Shown here piece after piece: positions 35,346 through 44,886 of a stretch of DNA of 64,000 bases (positions are counted from its first letter, which is position 1; each line of letters begins with the position of its first letter). Origin of the DNA: Blattabacterium cuenoti. GTDB lineage: Bacteria > Bacteroidota > Bacteroidia > Flavobacteriales > Blattabacteriaceae. The translations under genes were made by a program, and so were the position numbers. The stretch covers positions 224,392-288,391 of the forward strand of contig NZ_CP059210.1 of assembly GCF_014252095.1 (NCBI RefSeq). The letters are read 5' to 3'. The notes beneath the pieces were generated by a model. It did no database searches. It worked only from the letters and a program-made list of their open reading frames with translations, and was not told where the DNA came from.

Positions 35346-36239
35346 ATGAATTATTACCATGAACCAGTTCTTTTAAAAGAAAGTATAGATAATTTGGTTA
35401 CGGACAAAAATGGCATTTATGTAGATGTAACATTTGGTGGTGGAGGACATTCTTCTGCTATTCTAAAAAAATTAAATGAAAATGCATCTTTAATAGCTTT
35501 CGATCAGGACAAAGAAGCCATAAAAAATAATCCCATACGAGATAGACGTTTTCATTTATTTCACAAGAATTTTATACACATAAAACCAATATTGAAAAAA
35601 CTGCGTATCGAAAAAGTGTCAGGTATATTAGCCGATTTAGGCCTATCTTCTTCTCAAGTAGACAACCCCATTAGGGGTTTTTCTCATCAGTTGAATTGTA
35701 TTTTGGATATGAGAATGAATCAAGAATCCACTCATTCTGCTATAGATATTATTAATCGATATTCGAAAGAGGAATTATTTCATATATTTTCTAAATATGG
35801 AGAATTCAAAAATGCAATAATAATTGCTGAAAAAATATTACAAGAACGCTTAAAAAAACCTATTACCACTACATGGGATTTAGTGAAGATTTTTTTTAGA
35901 AAAAAAACATCTTTTAAAAAAAGGAAAAGATTTTTTTCTAGACTTTTCCAATCTATACGAATAGAAGTCAATAATGAAATCCATGTTTTACAAAATCTTT
36001 TGTTAGAATCTTCTACGATTATTCTACAAAGAGGTAGAATTGCCATTATTTCATATCATTCCATAGAAGATCGGATCACAAAATCTTTTTTTAAAAAAGG
36101 AGTTGTTCATAAGAACAAAATGAATAATATACTTCCATTTAAAATGATCCATAAAAAAGTTATTCAACCAAGGTATCAAGATATTATCAATAATCCAAGA
36201 TCCAGAAGTGCTCGATTAAGAATTGCAGAAAAACTATAA
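35346..36239 (+). CDS. rsmH: 16S rRNA (cytosine(1402)-N4)-methyltransferase
   Basis: RsmH (MraW) methylates C1402 of 16S rRNA using S-adenosylmethionine. YYHEPVLLKESIDNLV is the family start. The SAM-binding region is VDVTFGGGGHSSAIL. GILADLGLSSSQVDNPIRGFSHQ and LDMRMNQ form the catalytic area, and IISYHSIEDRITKSFFK near the C-terminus is conserved. The 297 residues are normal. It opens the division and cell-wall cluster. mraZ, usually the gene before it, is not present; tgt lies there on the other strand, with 109 bp between the two starts. Confidence 0.95.
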   Translation: MNYYHEPVLLKESIDNLVTDKNGIYVDVTFGGGGHSSAILKKLNENASLIAFDQDKEAIKNNPIRDRRFHLFHKNFIHIKPILKKLRIEKVSGILADLGLSSSQVDNPIRGFSHQLNCILDMRMNQESTHSAIDIINRYSKEELFHIFSKYGEFKNAIIIAEKILQERLKKPITTTWDLVKIFFRKKTSFKKRKRFFSRLFQSIRIEVNNEIHVLQNLLLESSTIILQRGRIAIISYHSIEDRITKSFFKKGVVHKNKMNNILPFKMIHKKVIQPRYQDIINNPRSRSARLRIAEKL

Positions 36240-36256
36240 AATAAATCATCTATCAA

Positions 36257-36601
36257 ATGAAAACCAATTTTTCTATCAAAGACATCCTGAAAGGAAAATT
36301 TTTAGTGAAAAAAGATGCATATCGTAGTTGGAATTTTATTGTTTTTATTACTATTCTATCTTTAATCAGCATTACTAGTTCACACATGATGGATAGAAAA
36401 ATTAGAAAAATAACGAAAATTAGTGAAGAAATAAAGGAATTGAAATCTGAATATGCAGATATACACAGTAAATATATGCAAATGCAATTAGCATCTGTTT
36501 TAAATAAACTAGTAAATATTAATGGGTTAAAATATTTAGATGAACCCCCATACGAATTAATTTTAGAAGAAAAAAAAGAGATGGATACAAGAAAAAAATG
36601 A
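36257..36601 (+). CDS. ftsL: FtsL-like cell-division protein
   Basis: A 114-residue single-pass membrane protein with a cytoplasmic N-terminus, one helix (about 25-42) and a short periplasmic coiled coil (RKITKISEEIKELKSEYADIH). Sequence conservation in FtsL is poor. The call rests on topology, the coiled coil and the position between rsmH and ftsI, where Bacteroidota encode the FtsL-like protein. It would work with FtsQ to activate FtsW and FtsI at the septum. It ends in a 4-bp overlap with ftsI (ATGA). Confidence 0.8.
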   Translation: MKTNFSIKDILKGKFLVKKDAYRSWNFIVFITILSLISITSSHMMDRKIRKITKISEEIKELKSEYADIHSKYMQMQLASVLNKLVNINGLKYLDEPPYELILEEKKEMDTRKK

Positions 36602-38583
36602 TGAAAAGAAAAAGATATATTTTATTATATAAATCTTACTTGATTGGTTTTTTTTTCATCTCTATTGCAGCACTAATTATTTTTAATTTATTTCATATTC
36701 AAAATTCTTCAGAAGGATACCAAAAATCTGTTATAGAAAAAACAATTAGAACTAATTTAATTAAGGCGAAACGTGGAAATATTTATGCTGCAGATAACAG
36801 TCTTTTAGCTATGTCTATCATTAGGTATGATATTCATATTGATTTTAGATCTATCTCAGATAAATTATTTCAAGAAAATATTTCTTTGTTGTGCAATTCT
36901 TTGGAGTCTTTTTTCAAAAAACCAAGATCTTTTTTTTATAAAAAGTTTCAATACGAAAAAAAAAAGGGAAATAGATATTTCTTATTAGCCAAAAATTTAG
37001 ATTATCCTCATTTAAAAGCATTACGAAATTTTCCCATTTTTAATAAAGGACAAATAAAAGGAGGTTTTATCGTAGAAAAGAAAACATGCAGAGTTCATAT
37101 ACTAGAAAATATTGGAAAAAGAACATTAGGATACGATGATCATAGAGGAAAAGCTGGATTAGAAGGAGCTTATAGTAAATTTCTTAAAGGAAAAGATGGA
37201 AAACGATTAGAACAACGTATTAGCTCTAAAATATGGAAACCCTTAAATTCAGGAAATGAAATTGATCCAGAAGATGGAAAAGATGTCTATTCGACTATTG
37301 ATATCTATTTACAAGATATAGCTTATCATGCTCTACTTCAAGAGTTATCCATTTCTCATGCAGATCACGGATGTGTCATTCTCATGGAGGTCAAAAGTGG
37401 AGAAATTTTGGCGATGATCAATCTGGAAAAAACAAAAAAAAATACTTATGAAGATTTAAGAAATTTCTCTGTATGGGAAGGAAGTGAACCTGGATCTACT
37501 TTCAAAACCATGGCGATTCTTGCAGCTTTAGAAGACAAAAAAATAGACATCAACATGATTGTGAATACTAAAGGTGGAGTTCTTAAATTGAGAGGAAAAA
37601 AAATCCGCGATAGTCATTACAAAGGATATGGAGAAATGAATCCAAAACAGATTTTGGAACTTTCTTCAAACGTAGGAATAGCAAAAATTATTTATGATAA
37701 TTACAAAGAAAATCCAAAAAAATTCGTAGAACACTTGTGCAAATGGAAATTAGATAAAAAAATAGGGATAGACATTCCAGGTGAAAGCCAGCCATTCATC
37801 CCAAAACCTGGAAAAGAAAATTGGAGTAGTATTACGTTGCCATGGATGACTTTTGGATATAATATAAAACTAACTCCTTTACAAATTCTCACTTTTTATA
37901 ACGCTATTGCCAACCAAGGAAAAATGATTAAACCTATTTTCATTAGAGAAATGAAATTCCATGGAAGAAGTATCAAAAAATATACAACTCCTATTGTTAT
38001 GAATCCTTCTATAGCTGCAAAAGAATCTCTAAAAAAAATTCAGAATATGTTAGAAGGAGTCGTAAAAAATGGAACCGCAAAAAAATATTATCATCCAGAA
38101 TATCCTTATGCAGGAAAAACAGGAACTACACAATTAGATTATTGGATAAAAGGAAAACCTTTATCTTACAATAGTTCTTTTGTAGGATATTTTCCTGCTA
38201 ATAATCCAAAATATTCTTGTATTGTGGTCATTTCAAGACCAGAAAAAGGATATTACGGAATAGAAGTAGCCGTTCCTGTGTTTGATCAAATAGCTAGATC
38301 TATCTATCCAAGAATAGGAAAGAAAACACTTTGTAAAAAAAAAGTGGATATTGATTGGATTAAAAAAATTAAAGAATCCACCAACTATTCTTTCAACTAT
38401 TTTTTTGATAAAGGGATTATGCCAAATATTATTTCTGTTCCGGGAAAAGACATTATTCCTATTTTGGAAAATAGAGGTTTAAATATACAATATCAAGGGA
38501 TAGGAAAAGTTATTACTCAATCCGTAAAACCAGGAAATAAGTTGAAAAAAAATCAAATTATATTTCTGAAACTAGAAGAATGA
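36598..38583 (+). CDS. ftsI: Penicillin-binding protein, septal transpeptidase
   Basis: The 661-residue class B penicillin-binding protein crosslinks septal peptidoglycan. After one N-terminal helix (about 10-30) comes the dimerisation domain with KAKRGNIYAADNSLLA, then the transpeptidase domain. Its active-site motifs are S300-T-F-K303 in EPGSTFKTM, SSNVGIAK (SxN) and AGKTGTT (KTG). A C-terminal PASTA-like domain (about 605-661) begins at MPNIISVPGKDI. All catalytic motifs are intact. It overlaps ftsL by 4 bp and murE by 4 bp, so the three are likely to be translationally coupled. Confidence 0.95.
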   Translation: MMKRKRYILLYKSYLIGFFFISIAALIIFNLFHIQNSSEGYQKSVIEKTIRTNLIKAKRGNIYAADNSLLAMSIIRYDIHIDFRSISDKLFQENISLLCNSLESFFKKPRSFFYKKFQYEKKKGNRYFLLAKNLDYPHLKALRNFPIFNKGQIKGGFIVEKKTCRVHILENIGKRTLGYDDHRGKAGLEGAYSKFLKGKDGKRLEQRISSKIWKPLNSGNEIDPEDGKDVYSTIDIYLQDIAYHALLQELSISHADHGCVILMEVKSGEILAMINLEKTKKNTYEDLRNFSVWEGSEPGSTFKTMAILAALEDKKIDINMIVNTKGGVLKLRGKKIRDSHYKGYGEMNPKQILELSSNVGIAKIIYDNYKENPKKFVEHLCKWKLDKKIGIDIPGESQPFIPKPGKENWSSITLPWMTFGYNIKLTPLQILTFYNAIANQGKMIKPIFIREMKFHGRSIKKYTTPIVMNPSIAAKESLKKIQNMLEGVVKNGTAKKYYHPEYPYAGKTGTTQLDYWIKGKPLSYNSSFVGYFPANNPKYSCIVVISRPEKGYYGIEVAVPVFDQIARSIYPRIGKKTLCKKKVDIDWIKKIKESTNYSFNYFFDKGIMPNIISVPGKDIIPILENRGLNIQYQGIGKVITQSVKPGNKLKKNQIIFLKLEE

Positions 38584-40052
38584 AAAAAATATTAAAATAT
38601 CTTCTAAAAAAAGTACATGTATTAGAAATTATAGGAAATCTTAAAAAATGGATAAAAGGGATTTCTATATGTTCTCAATTGGTAGAAATAGATACGATAT
38701 TTTTTGCTAAAAAAGGAAAAAAAACAGATGGACATCAATTTATTACGGAGGCTATACAAAAAGGAGCTAATACGGTAGTTTGTGAAAAAAAACCTGTTCT
38801 CCTTCATAAAGAGATCACCTATGTAATTGTAAAAAATTCGATGGATGCTTTAGGAACTATTTCTTCTAACTTTTATGATCATCCTACAAAAAAAATAAAA
38901 TTAGTAGGCATTACAGGAACGAATGGAAAAACATCTGTGGCCACTATGCTTCACCATTTATTTTATAAAATGGGAGAAAAAAGTATTCTTATTTCTACCA
39001 TGGGAATTCAAATTCTATCTCAGGAATTTCCTACAAAACATACTACCCCAAGTATTGTTGATATTAATAAATATTTAAATTTATCAATACAAAAAGGATG
39101 TAAATATGCATTTATGGAAGTGAGTTCACATGGAATTCATCAAAAAAGAATTGCAGGGTTATTATTTACAGGGGGTATATTGACTAATATTACCCATGAT
39201 CATTTAGATTATCATAAATCTTTTGAAGATTATCTATCAACTAAAAAATCTTTTTTTGAAAATTTTTTGCCTAAAAATGCTTTTGCCTTAATTAATTCTG
39301 ATGATCCAAATTCACACAAAATCATAAGACATGTTTCGGCTAAAACTTATTTTTATGGGTTGAAAAAAAAAGCAGATTACAGGATAAAAATCCTGAAAAA
39401 ACATCTCCATGGAAACCAATTGCTAATTGATGGGTACAAATTTTTCACTTTTTTAATTGGAGAATTTAATGTTTCCAATCTTTTGGCTTGCTACGCTACA
39501 GCTATATTATTGGGAAAAAAAAAAGAGGAAATCTTGAAAACAATAAATACTATTCAACCTATAAAAGGACGTTTTGAACAATTTATATCCTATTCAGGAA
39601 TTCGGATAATTGTAGATTACGCTCACAATCCAGATGGAATTAAGAACCTTTTAAAAGCCATTCAGGAAATAAAAAAACAGGAGGGAAGATTAATTTGTAT
39701 AATAGGTTGTGGAGGAAATAGAGATAAAGAAAAACGTTCTTTAATGGGAAAAATAGTTTATGAAACATGTGATTTATCTATTTTTACCTCAGATAATCCT
39801 AGAGAAGAGGATCCAGAAAAAATATTAATAGATATGAAGAATTTTAGATCCTATCTAAATAAAGAGAAAGAGGATATTTTAACTATCGTTAACAGAAAAG
39901 AAGCTATTCGAACAGCCATTAGAATGGCCAGAGAAAAAGATATTATTGTCATAGCAGGAAAAGGACACGAAAATTATCAAGAAATTCGAGGAAAACGTTA
40001 TCCTTTTGACGATATAAAAATTGCTAAAACCTTATTTTCTGAATTTTCTTAG
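38580..40052 (+). CDS. murE: UDP-N-acetylmuramoyl-tripeptide synthetase
   Basis: MurE adds the third amino acid, here expected to be meso-diaminopimelate made through DapF, to UDP-MurNAc-L-Ala-D-Glu. The ATP loop is LVGITGTNGKTSVATM. FMEVSSHGIHQKRI, ITHDHLDYHKSFEDY, VDYAHNPDGIKN and IIGCGGNRDKEKR are Mur-ligase motifs. The substrate-selecting region is FTSDNPREEDPEKI, where DNPR is the pattern that goes with diaminopimelate. It has 490 residues, full length. It overlaps ftsI by 4 bp and precedes mraY by 12 bp. murF, often next in other bacteria, is absent from this cluster. Confidence 0.95.
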   Translation: MKKILKYLLKKVHVLEIIGNLKKWIKGISICSQLVEIDTIFFAKKGKKTDGHQFITEAIQKGANTVVCEKKPVLLHKEITYVIVKNSMDALGTISSNFYDHPTKKIKLVGITGTNGKTSVATMLHHLFYKMGEKSILISTMGIQILSQEFPTKHTTPSIVDINKYLNLSIQKGCKYAFMEVSSHGIHQKRIAGLLFTGGILTNITHDHLDYHKSFEDYLSTKKSFFENFLPKNAFALINSDDPNSHKIIRHVSAKTYFYGLKKKADYRIKILKKHLHGNQLLIDGYKFFTFLIGEFNVSNLLACYATAILLGKKKEEILKTINTIQPIKGRFEQFISYSGIRIIVDYAHNPDGIKNLLKAIQEIKKQEGRLICIIGCGGNRDKEKRSLMGKIVYETCDLSIFTSDNPREEDPEKILIDMKNFRSYLNKEKEDILTIVNRKEAIRTAIRMAREKDIIVIAGKGHENYQEIRGKRYPFDDIKIAKTLFSEFS

Positions 40053-40064
40053 ATATATGATCAT

Positions 40065-41228
40065 ATGGTTTTTTTAAATAATTCCAGTCTTTCTTTTCCG
40101 CTATTTTTTAGAGCTGGAGTATCTTTCATTTTATCTATTTGTATAGCCTTGTTTTTTTATAAAGTCATTATCTTATGGAATCAAAAAAAAAACAGGATAG
40201 GAGAACAGGTCAGAGATCTTGGACTTACTGGACAAAAAGAAAAAGAAGGAACTCCAACAATGGGAGGAGTTATTATTATAGTTTCCACATTAATTCCTAC
40301 GATTTTTTTTTCTACATTGAGTAATGTATATGTAATTATTCTTATCATCACCACATTATGGATGGGGGGGCTTGGATTTATCGATGATTACATCAAAATC
40401 AAATATAATAAACATGGACTTAGTGCCATTTGGAAAATATCATGTCAAATAATCTTAGGCATTTTTATCGGAAGTACAATGTATTTTCATAAAAATATCA
40501 CGACCATTTCGTGCAAAAATTTATATGTCAAACCACCTGATTCCGTAACAGTAGAAAAACATGGTTTTAAAACGACCTTACCTATTATTAGAAATGAATT
40601 TGATTACGCTAATATTTTACATAATGAGAAATGGAAAAAATATGCCTGGATTATTTTTATTCCTATCGTCATTCTTTTTATTACTTCATTGTCCAATGGC
40701 GCTAATCTTACAGATGGAATTGATGGTTTAACAGCTGGAGTTTCTTCTATCATTTTGGGAACCTTGTCTTTGTTCTCTTTAATTTCTAGTAATAAAATTT
40801 TCTCTTCTTATCTTCACTTTATCTATATTCCTGATCTAGGAGAGATTGTGATATTCTCTTTTTCTTTTTTAGGATCCTTAATGGGATTTCTATGGTTTAA
40901 TAGCTATCCAGCGCAAATTTTTATGGGAGACACCGGGAGTTTAACTATAGGGGGAATAATAGCTACATTAGCTATTATAACTAGAAAAGAATTAATCCTA
41001 CCCATTCTATGTGGTATTTTTTTTATAGAAAATATTTCTGTCATAGTACAAGTTTTTTATTTTAGATTCTCCAAAAAAAAATATGGAATAGGAAAAAGAA
41101 TCTTTCTGATGGCTCCTTTACACCATCATTTTCAAAAAATAGGTTATCATGAAAGTAAGATCGTTAATCGTTTTTTTATCATACAAATGATGCTTTCTAT
41201 GGTGGTCTTGATTTTGTTAATTCTATAA
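40065..41228 (+). CDS. mraY: Phospho-N-acetylmuramoyl-pentapeptide transferase
   Basis: MraY moves phospho-MurNAc-pentapeptide to undecaprenyl phosphate to form lipid I on the inner membrane. The 387-residue protein has about ten helices. EGTPTMGGVIII and LGFIDDYIKIKYNKHGLSAIWK carry the first catalytic aspartates. GANLTDGIDGLTAGVS and the magnesium-binding FMGDTGSLTIGG follow, and APLHHHFQKIGYHESKIVNRFF is the C-terminal HHH motif. An insertion of about 40 residues around 150-190, with CKNLYVKPPDS and NEFDYANILH, is characteristic of Bacteroidota enzymes. murD starts 13 bp downstream. Confidence 0.95.
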   Translation: MVFLNNSSLSFPLFFRAGVSFILSICIALFFYKVIILWNQKKNRIGEQVRDLGLTGQKEKEGTPTMGGVIIIVSTLIPTIFFSTLSNVYVIILIITTLWMGGLGFIDDYIKIKYNKHGLSAIWKISCQIILGIFIGSTMYFHKNITTISCKNLYVKPPDSVTVEKHGFKTTLPIIRNEFDYANILHNEKWKKYAWIIFIPIVILFITSLSNGANLTDGIDGLTAGVSSIILGTLSLFSLISSNKIFSSYLHFIYIPDLGEIVIFSFSFLGSLMGFLWFNSYPAQIFMGDTGSLTIGGIIATLAIITRKELILPILCGIFFIENISVIVQVFYFRFSKKKYGIGKRIFLMAPLHHHFQKIGYHESKIVNRFFIIQMMLSMVVLILLIL

Positions 41229-41241
41229 TTAATTTCTTAAT

Positions 41242-42645
41242 ATGGAAAAGAATAAAAATTTAATAGTGGTATTGGGTGGAGGAGAAAGCGGAGTCGGAGC
41301 CGCTTTATTAGCTAAGAAAATGGGGTTAAAAATTTTTTTATCTGATTCTGGAATTATTCCAAATAAATACAAGAAAATTTTGTCAAAAAATAGAATTCCT
41401 TTTGAGGAAAAAGGACATACAGAAAGTCTCATCTTTCAAAAAGCTATTAAAGTGATCAAAAGTCCTGGAATTTCTAGACAAGATCCATTAATCAAGAAAA
41501 TTAATTTTTTGAATATTCCCATGGTTTCTGAATTAGAATTCGGAAAAAATTATTTGAAAAACCCCTATATTATTTCCATTACAGGAAGTAATGGAAAAAC
41601 CACTACAAGTTACATAGTATATAAAATACTTCAAGAAGAAGGATTTCATGTAGAGATAGCAGGAAATATAGGTCGTAGTTTTTCACGAGAAGTTTTAAAA
41701 AAAAAAGAGGTTTATGTATTAGAAGTGAGTAGCTTTCAACTGGATGATTGCTTCAATTTTCGTTCAAATATAGCCGTTTTATTAAACATCACAAGAGACC
41801 ATTTAGATAGATATCATAATGATATTGAAAGTTACATATCTTCTAAATTTAGAATTGGTACTCAGCAGAATAAGGAAGATATTTTTATTTATAATCATGA
41901 TGATCCTCTCATCAGAACAGGATTTCAAAAATATCCCATTTTGTCCAATTGTATTCCTTTTTCTATTCAGGAAGAATTATGCGTAGGCGCATATCTGAAA
42001 GAGAAGAAGATATTTATTCGTAATAAATTTAATCAAGAAAGATGTCTTTTACATGTAGACAAAATTCCTTTAAAAGGAGATCATAATCTCTATAATATAT
42101 TGGCTTCATTACTCGTTTCCGTAACATTAAATGTTCGAAATTCATCTATGATCCATCCTATATTAGGATTGAAACCTATAGAGCATAGGATGGAAAAAGT
42201 ACTAAATATTAATGGAGTCCAATTTATTAATGATTCTAAAGCCACTAATGTGAATGCGGTCTTTTATGCATTGAAAAGTATGAAAGCTCCTACAATATGG
42301 ATTGCAGGAGGAAAGGATAAAGGGAATGATTATAGAGAGATCCTCCCCTTGGTTAAAGAAAAAGTCAAAGCCATAATTTTTTTAGGAAAAAAGAATAAGA
42401 ACTTTATAAGTTTTTTTCGAAATGTCATTGATATTATTTTGGAAACGAACTGCCTTAAAAAGGCAGTTCGTTTGGCTTACATTTTATCTATTCATGGAGA
42501 TAACATTTTGTTATCTCCTGCATGTTCTAGTTTTGATCTTTTCCAAGATTATAAGGAAAGAGGTCTTAGATTTAAACAAGAAGTCAGAAAACTTTTCTAT
42601 GAATATGAAAAAAATAGATATTTTGAGATATCTAAAAGGAGATAA
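41242..42645 (+). CDS. murD: UDP-N-acetylmuramoylalanine--D-glutamate ligase
   Basis: MurD joins D-glutamate (from MurI) to UDP-MurNAc-L-Ala. The N-terminal nucleotide-sugar site is VVLGGGESGVGAALLA. The ATP loop is ISITGSNGKTTTSYI. VLEVSSFQLDDCFNF, LNITRDHLDRYHN, the linker FINDSKATNVNAVFYAL and the C-terminal IAGGKDKGNDYREI and LLSPACSSFDLFQDY are all family motifs. Its 467 residues are complete. The 3' end overlaps the start of ftsW by about 40 bp. That is a long overlap for this cluster and could couple translation. Confidence 0.95.
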   Translation: MEKNKNLIVVLGGGESGVGAALLAKKMGLKIFLSDSGIIPNKYKKILSKNRIPFEEKGHTESLIFQKAIKVIKSPGISRQDPLIKKINFLNIPMVSELEFGKNYLKNPYIISITGSNGKTTTSYIVYKILQEEGFHVEIAGNIGRSFSREVLKKKEVYVLEVSSFQLDDCFNFRSNIAVLLNITRDHLDRYHNDIESYISSKFRIGTQQNKEDIFIYNHDDPLIRTGFQKYPILSNCIPFSIQEELCVGAYLKEKKIFIRNKFNQERCLLHVDKIPLKGDHNLYNILASLLVSVTLNVRNSSMIHPILGLKPIEHRMEKVLNINGVQFINDSKATNVNAVFYALKSMKAPTIWIAGGKDKGNDYREILPLVKEKVKAIIFLGKKNKNFISFFRNVIDIILETNCLKKAVRLAYILSIHGDNILLSPACSSFDLFQDYKERGLRFKQEVRKLFYEYEKNRYFEISKRR

Positions 42646-43783
42646 ATATTTATGGGCTTTCATTACTTTATTAGCTCTATTTTCTTTTTTACCTGTATAC
42701 TCAGCGAGTACTAATTTAGTTAGTACATATGGAGAAACGAATACCGTATTCGGTTATTTATTCAAACATGCCCTTTTTTTGTTAGTGGGTTTTTGTATTC
42801 TTTTTTTTACTCAGTTTATAGACTATAAATATTTTTATCGTATGTCTATACTTTCAATCCCTATAGTCTCTATTTTACTTATTTTCACAATTATTCAGGG
42901 AAAAGAACTAGATGGAGTTAATGCTTCTCGTTGGTTACATATCCCTATTATTAATATATCTTTTCAAACTTCCAGTATTGCTGGATTAGTTTTGTTTATT
43001 TACTGTGCTAGATATTTAGCTCAAAAAAAGAAAGAACGCATGAACTTGATTCACTCATTTTTTCCCTTAATTTTTCCCATATTTTTGATTATTGGACTTA
43101 TATTTCCCGCTAATGGTTCTACCGCGGTTCTTGTTTTTATTTCAGTTTTAATTATTCTTTTTATAGGAGGATATCCATTTACTGGAGTAATAGGAATTTT
43201 ATTTATGGGAATCCTAGCAGCAGGAATATACATTTATTCTGTCATAAAATGGGGAGATAAAAATCCCATGAATAGGGTTTATACATGGAAAAGTCGTATC
43301 GAAAATTTTTTGGATCATGATTCTGAAGAAAGTTATCAAATGAAACAATCTAAAACAGCTATTTTTTTAGGAAAAAAGTTTGGTCGTGGACCTGGAAAAA
43401 GCGTTCTGAAAGCTTTTCTTCCACAATCTTCTTCAGACTTTATTTATGCAATTATTATAGAAGAATATGGATCTATTGGAGGGATTTTACTCCTGTTTAT
43501 TTATATTCTTATTTTGTTGAGAATTATGGTTATTTCTACGAAAATACAAAATTATTTTTGTTCTTTGTTGGTTCTTTCTGTTGGTTTTCCTATTATTAAT
43601 CAAGCACTTATTAATATGGGAATAGCTGTTGGTTTATTTCCTGTGACAGGACAAACTTTACCATTAATTAGCGCTGGAGGAACTTCTATGTGGGTGACTT
43701 TTTTTAGTTTTGGGATCATCTTAAGTGTTAGCAGAATCATATATGATACTCCTGATTACATGGAAAAAAGAAATTCATCATGA
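42605..43783 (+). CDS. ftsW: Septal peptidoglycan polymerase FtsW
   Basis: FtsW is a SEDS-family glycosyltransferase that polymerises lipid II at the septum together with FtsI. About ten membrane helices are predicted. ALFSFLPVYSAST, NASRWLHIPIINISFQTS, AIIIEEYGSIGGI and QALINMGIAVGLFPVTGQTLPLISAGGTS are the classical SEDS motifs. I chose the start at 42605 (MKKIDILRYLKGDKYLW); the ATG at 42599 is an alternative. The long frame upstream inside murD is out-of-frame read-through without family similarity. The gene overlaps murG by 4 bp (ATGA). Confidence 0.94.
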   Translation: MKKIDILRYLKGDKYLWAFITLLALFSFLPVYSASTNLVSTYGETNTVFGYLFKHALFLLVGFCILFFTQFIDYKYFYRMSILSIPIVSILLIFTIIQGKELDGVNASRWLHIPIINISFQTSSIAGLVLFIYCARYLAQKKKERMNLIHSFFPLIFPIFLIIGLIFPANGSTAVLVFISVLIILFIGGYPFTGVIGILFMGILAAGIYIYSVIKWGDKNPMNRVYTWKSRIENFLDHDSEESYQMKQSKTAIFLGKKFGRGPGKSVLKAFLPQSSSDFIYAIIIEEYGSIGGILLLFIYILILLRIMVISTKIQNYFCSLLVLSVGFPIINQALINMGIAVGLFPVTGQTLPLISAGGTSMWVTFFSFGIILSVSRIIYDTPDYMEKRNSS

Positions 43784-44880
43784 AAAAACCTAGAATAATT
43801 ATTGGTAGTGGAGGCACTGGAGGGCATATTTATCCAGGTATAGCTATAGCCGATGAATTGAGAAACCAGATTCCAGAAGTGAATATTTTATTTATTGGAT
43901 CCAGGAAGCACATGGAAATGCAAGAAATCCCGAAATTTGGATATCCAATTGAAGGAATTTATATTTCAGGAGGAAAAGATAAATTGTTTTCTATAGCAGG
44001 ATTTTTTTTATCTATGGAACTGATATATAGCTTTTTTTTAGTAAAGAAAATTTTAGAAAAATTTTCTCCGGATATAGTTATTGGAACAGGAGGATACGTT
44101 AGTTTTCCAACTTTATATGCTGCAGAAAAAAAGAAAATTCCTATTCTACTTCAAGAACAAAATTCTTTTCCTGGATTTACCAATAGAATATTTTCTCGTT
44201 ATGCTAAAAAAATATGTATTGCTTATGAAGAAGCTAAAAAATATTTTCCAAAAGAAAAAACTATCATCACTGGAAATCCCGTTAGATCCGGAATATTACA
44301 AAAATTACCCAGTAGAGATCAGGCTTGTATTCATTTAGGATTGAAAGTGAATCGACCTATTATTTTATCTATAGGAGGAAGTCAAGGATCTAATAGTATT
44401 AATAAAGCTTGGATAGAAGGGTTAAAAAAAATGATTCATTTAGATCTACAACTGATTTGGCAAATAGGAAAAGCAGATATTCATAATATCAAGAAAAATA
44501 GGATTTCTCATCATCATAATTTCCTTTTAATGGAGTTTATTGAAAATCTTCCGATATGTTATGCAGCAGCAGATATCATTGTATCTAGAGCTGGGGCCTT
44601 AACTATATCAGAAATATGTTTAATAGGAAAACCTTATATTTTAATTCCTTTTCCTTGGTCCTCAGATGACCATCAAAATAAAAATGCTAAAATATTAGCT
44701 GATAAAGAAGCTGCTTTGATCATTAAAAATGAGGAAGTAGAGAAAAAATTAGTGAATTCTATTATAGAACTACTTAATGATTGTAGAAGAAAAAAAAAAA
44801 TGAGTAGGAATATTTTAAAATTAGGAAAACCTAAAGCAACGAACGATATTGTCAACGAAATTTTAAAGATTATTAATTAG
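43780..44880 (+). CDS. murG: UDP-GlcNAc:lipid I N-acetylglucosaminyltransferase
   Basis: MurG adds GlcNAc to lipid I to give lipid II on the cytoplasmic face of the membrane. It is a GT-B fold enzyme of 366 residues. IIIGSGGTGGHIYPGIAIADEL is the N-terminal glycine-rich membrane and substrate loop. GTGGYVSFPTLYAA, LLQEQNSFPGFTNR, ILSIGGSQGSNSIN, and the donor-binding VSRAGALTISEI with PFPWSSDDHQNKNA are all present. It overlaps ftsW by 4 bp and is followed after 6 bp by murC. Confidence 0.95.
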   Translation: MKKPRIIIGSGGTGGHIYPGIAIADELRNQIPEVNILFIGSRKHMEMQEIPKFGYPIEGIYISGGKDKLFSIAGFFLSMELIYSFFLVKKILEKFSPDIVIGTGGYVSFPTLYAAEKKKIPILLQEQNSFPGFTNRIFSRYAKKICIAYEEAKKYFPKEKTIITGNPVRSGILQKLPSRDQACIHLGLKVNRPIILSIGGSQGSNSINKAWIEGLKKMIHLDLQLIWQIGKADIHNIKKNRISHHHNFLLMEFIENLPICYAAADIIVSRAGALTISEICLIGKPYILIPFPWSSDDHQNKNAKILADKEAALIIKNEEVEKKLVNSIIELLNDCRRKKKMSRNILKLGKPKATNDIVNEILKIIN

Positions 44881-44886
44881 ATTATT

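Noticed and set aside
42422-42604. Long N-terminal extension of ftsW inside murD
   Set aside because: It is out-of-frame murD sequence. Family members begin at about MKKIDILRYLKG (42605).
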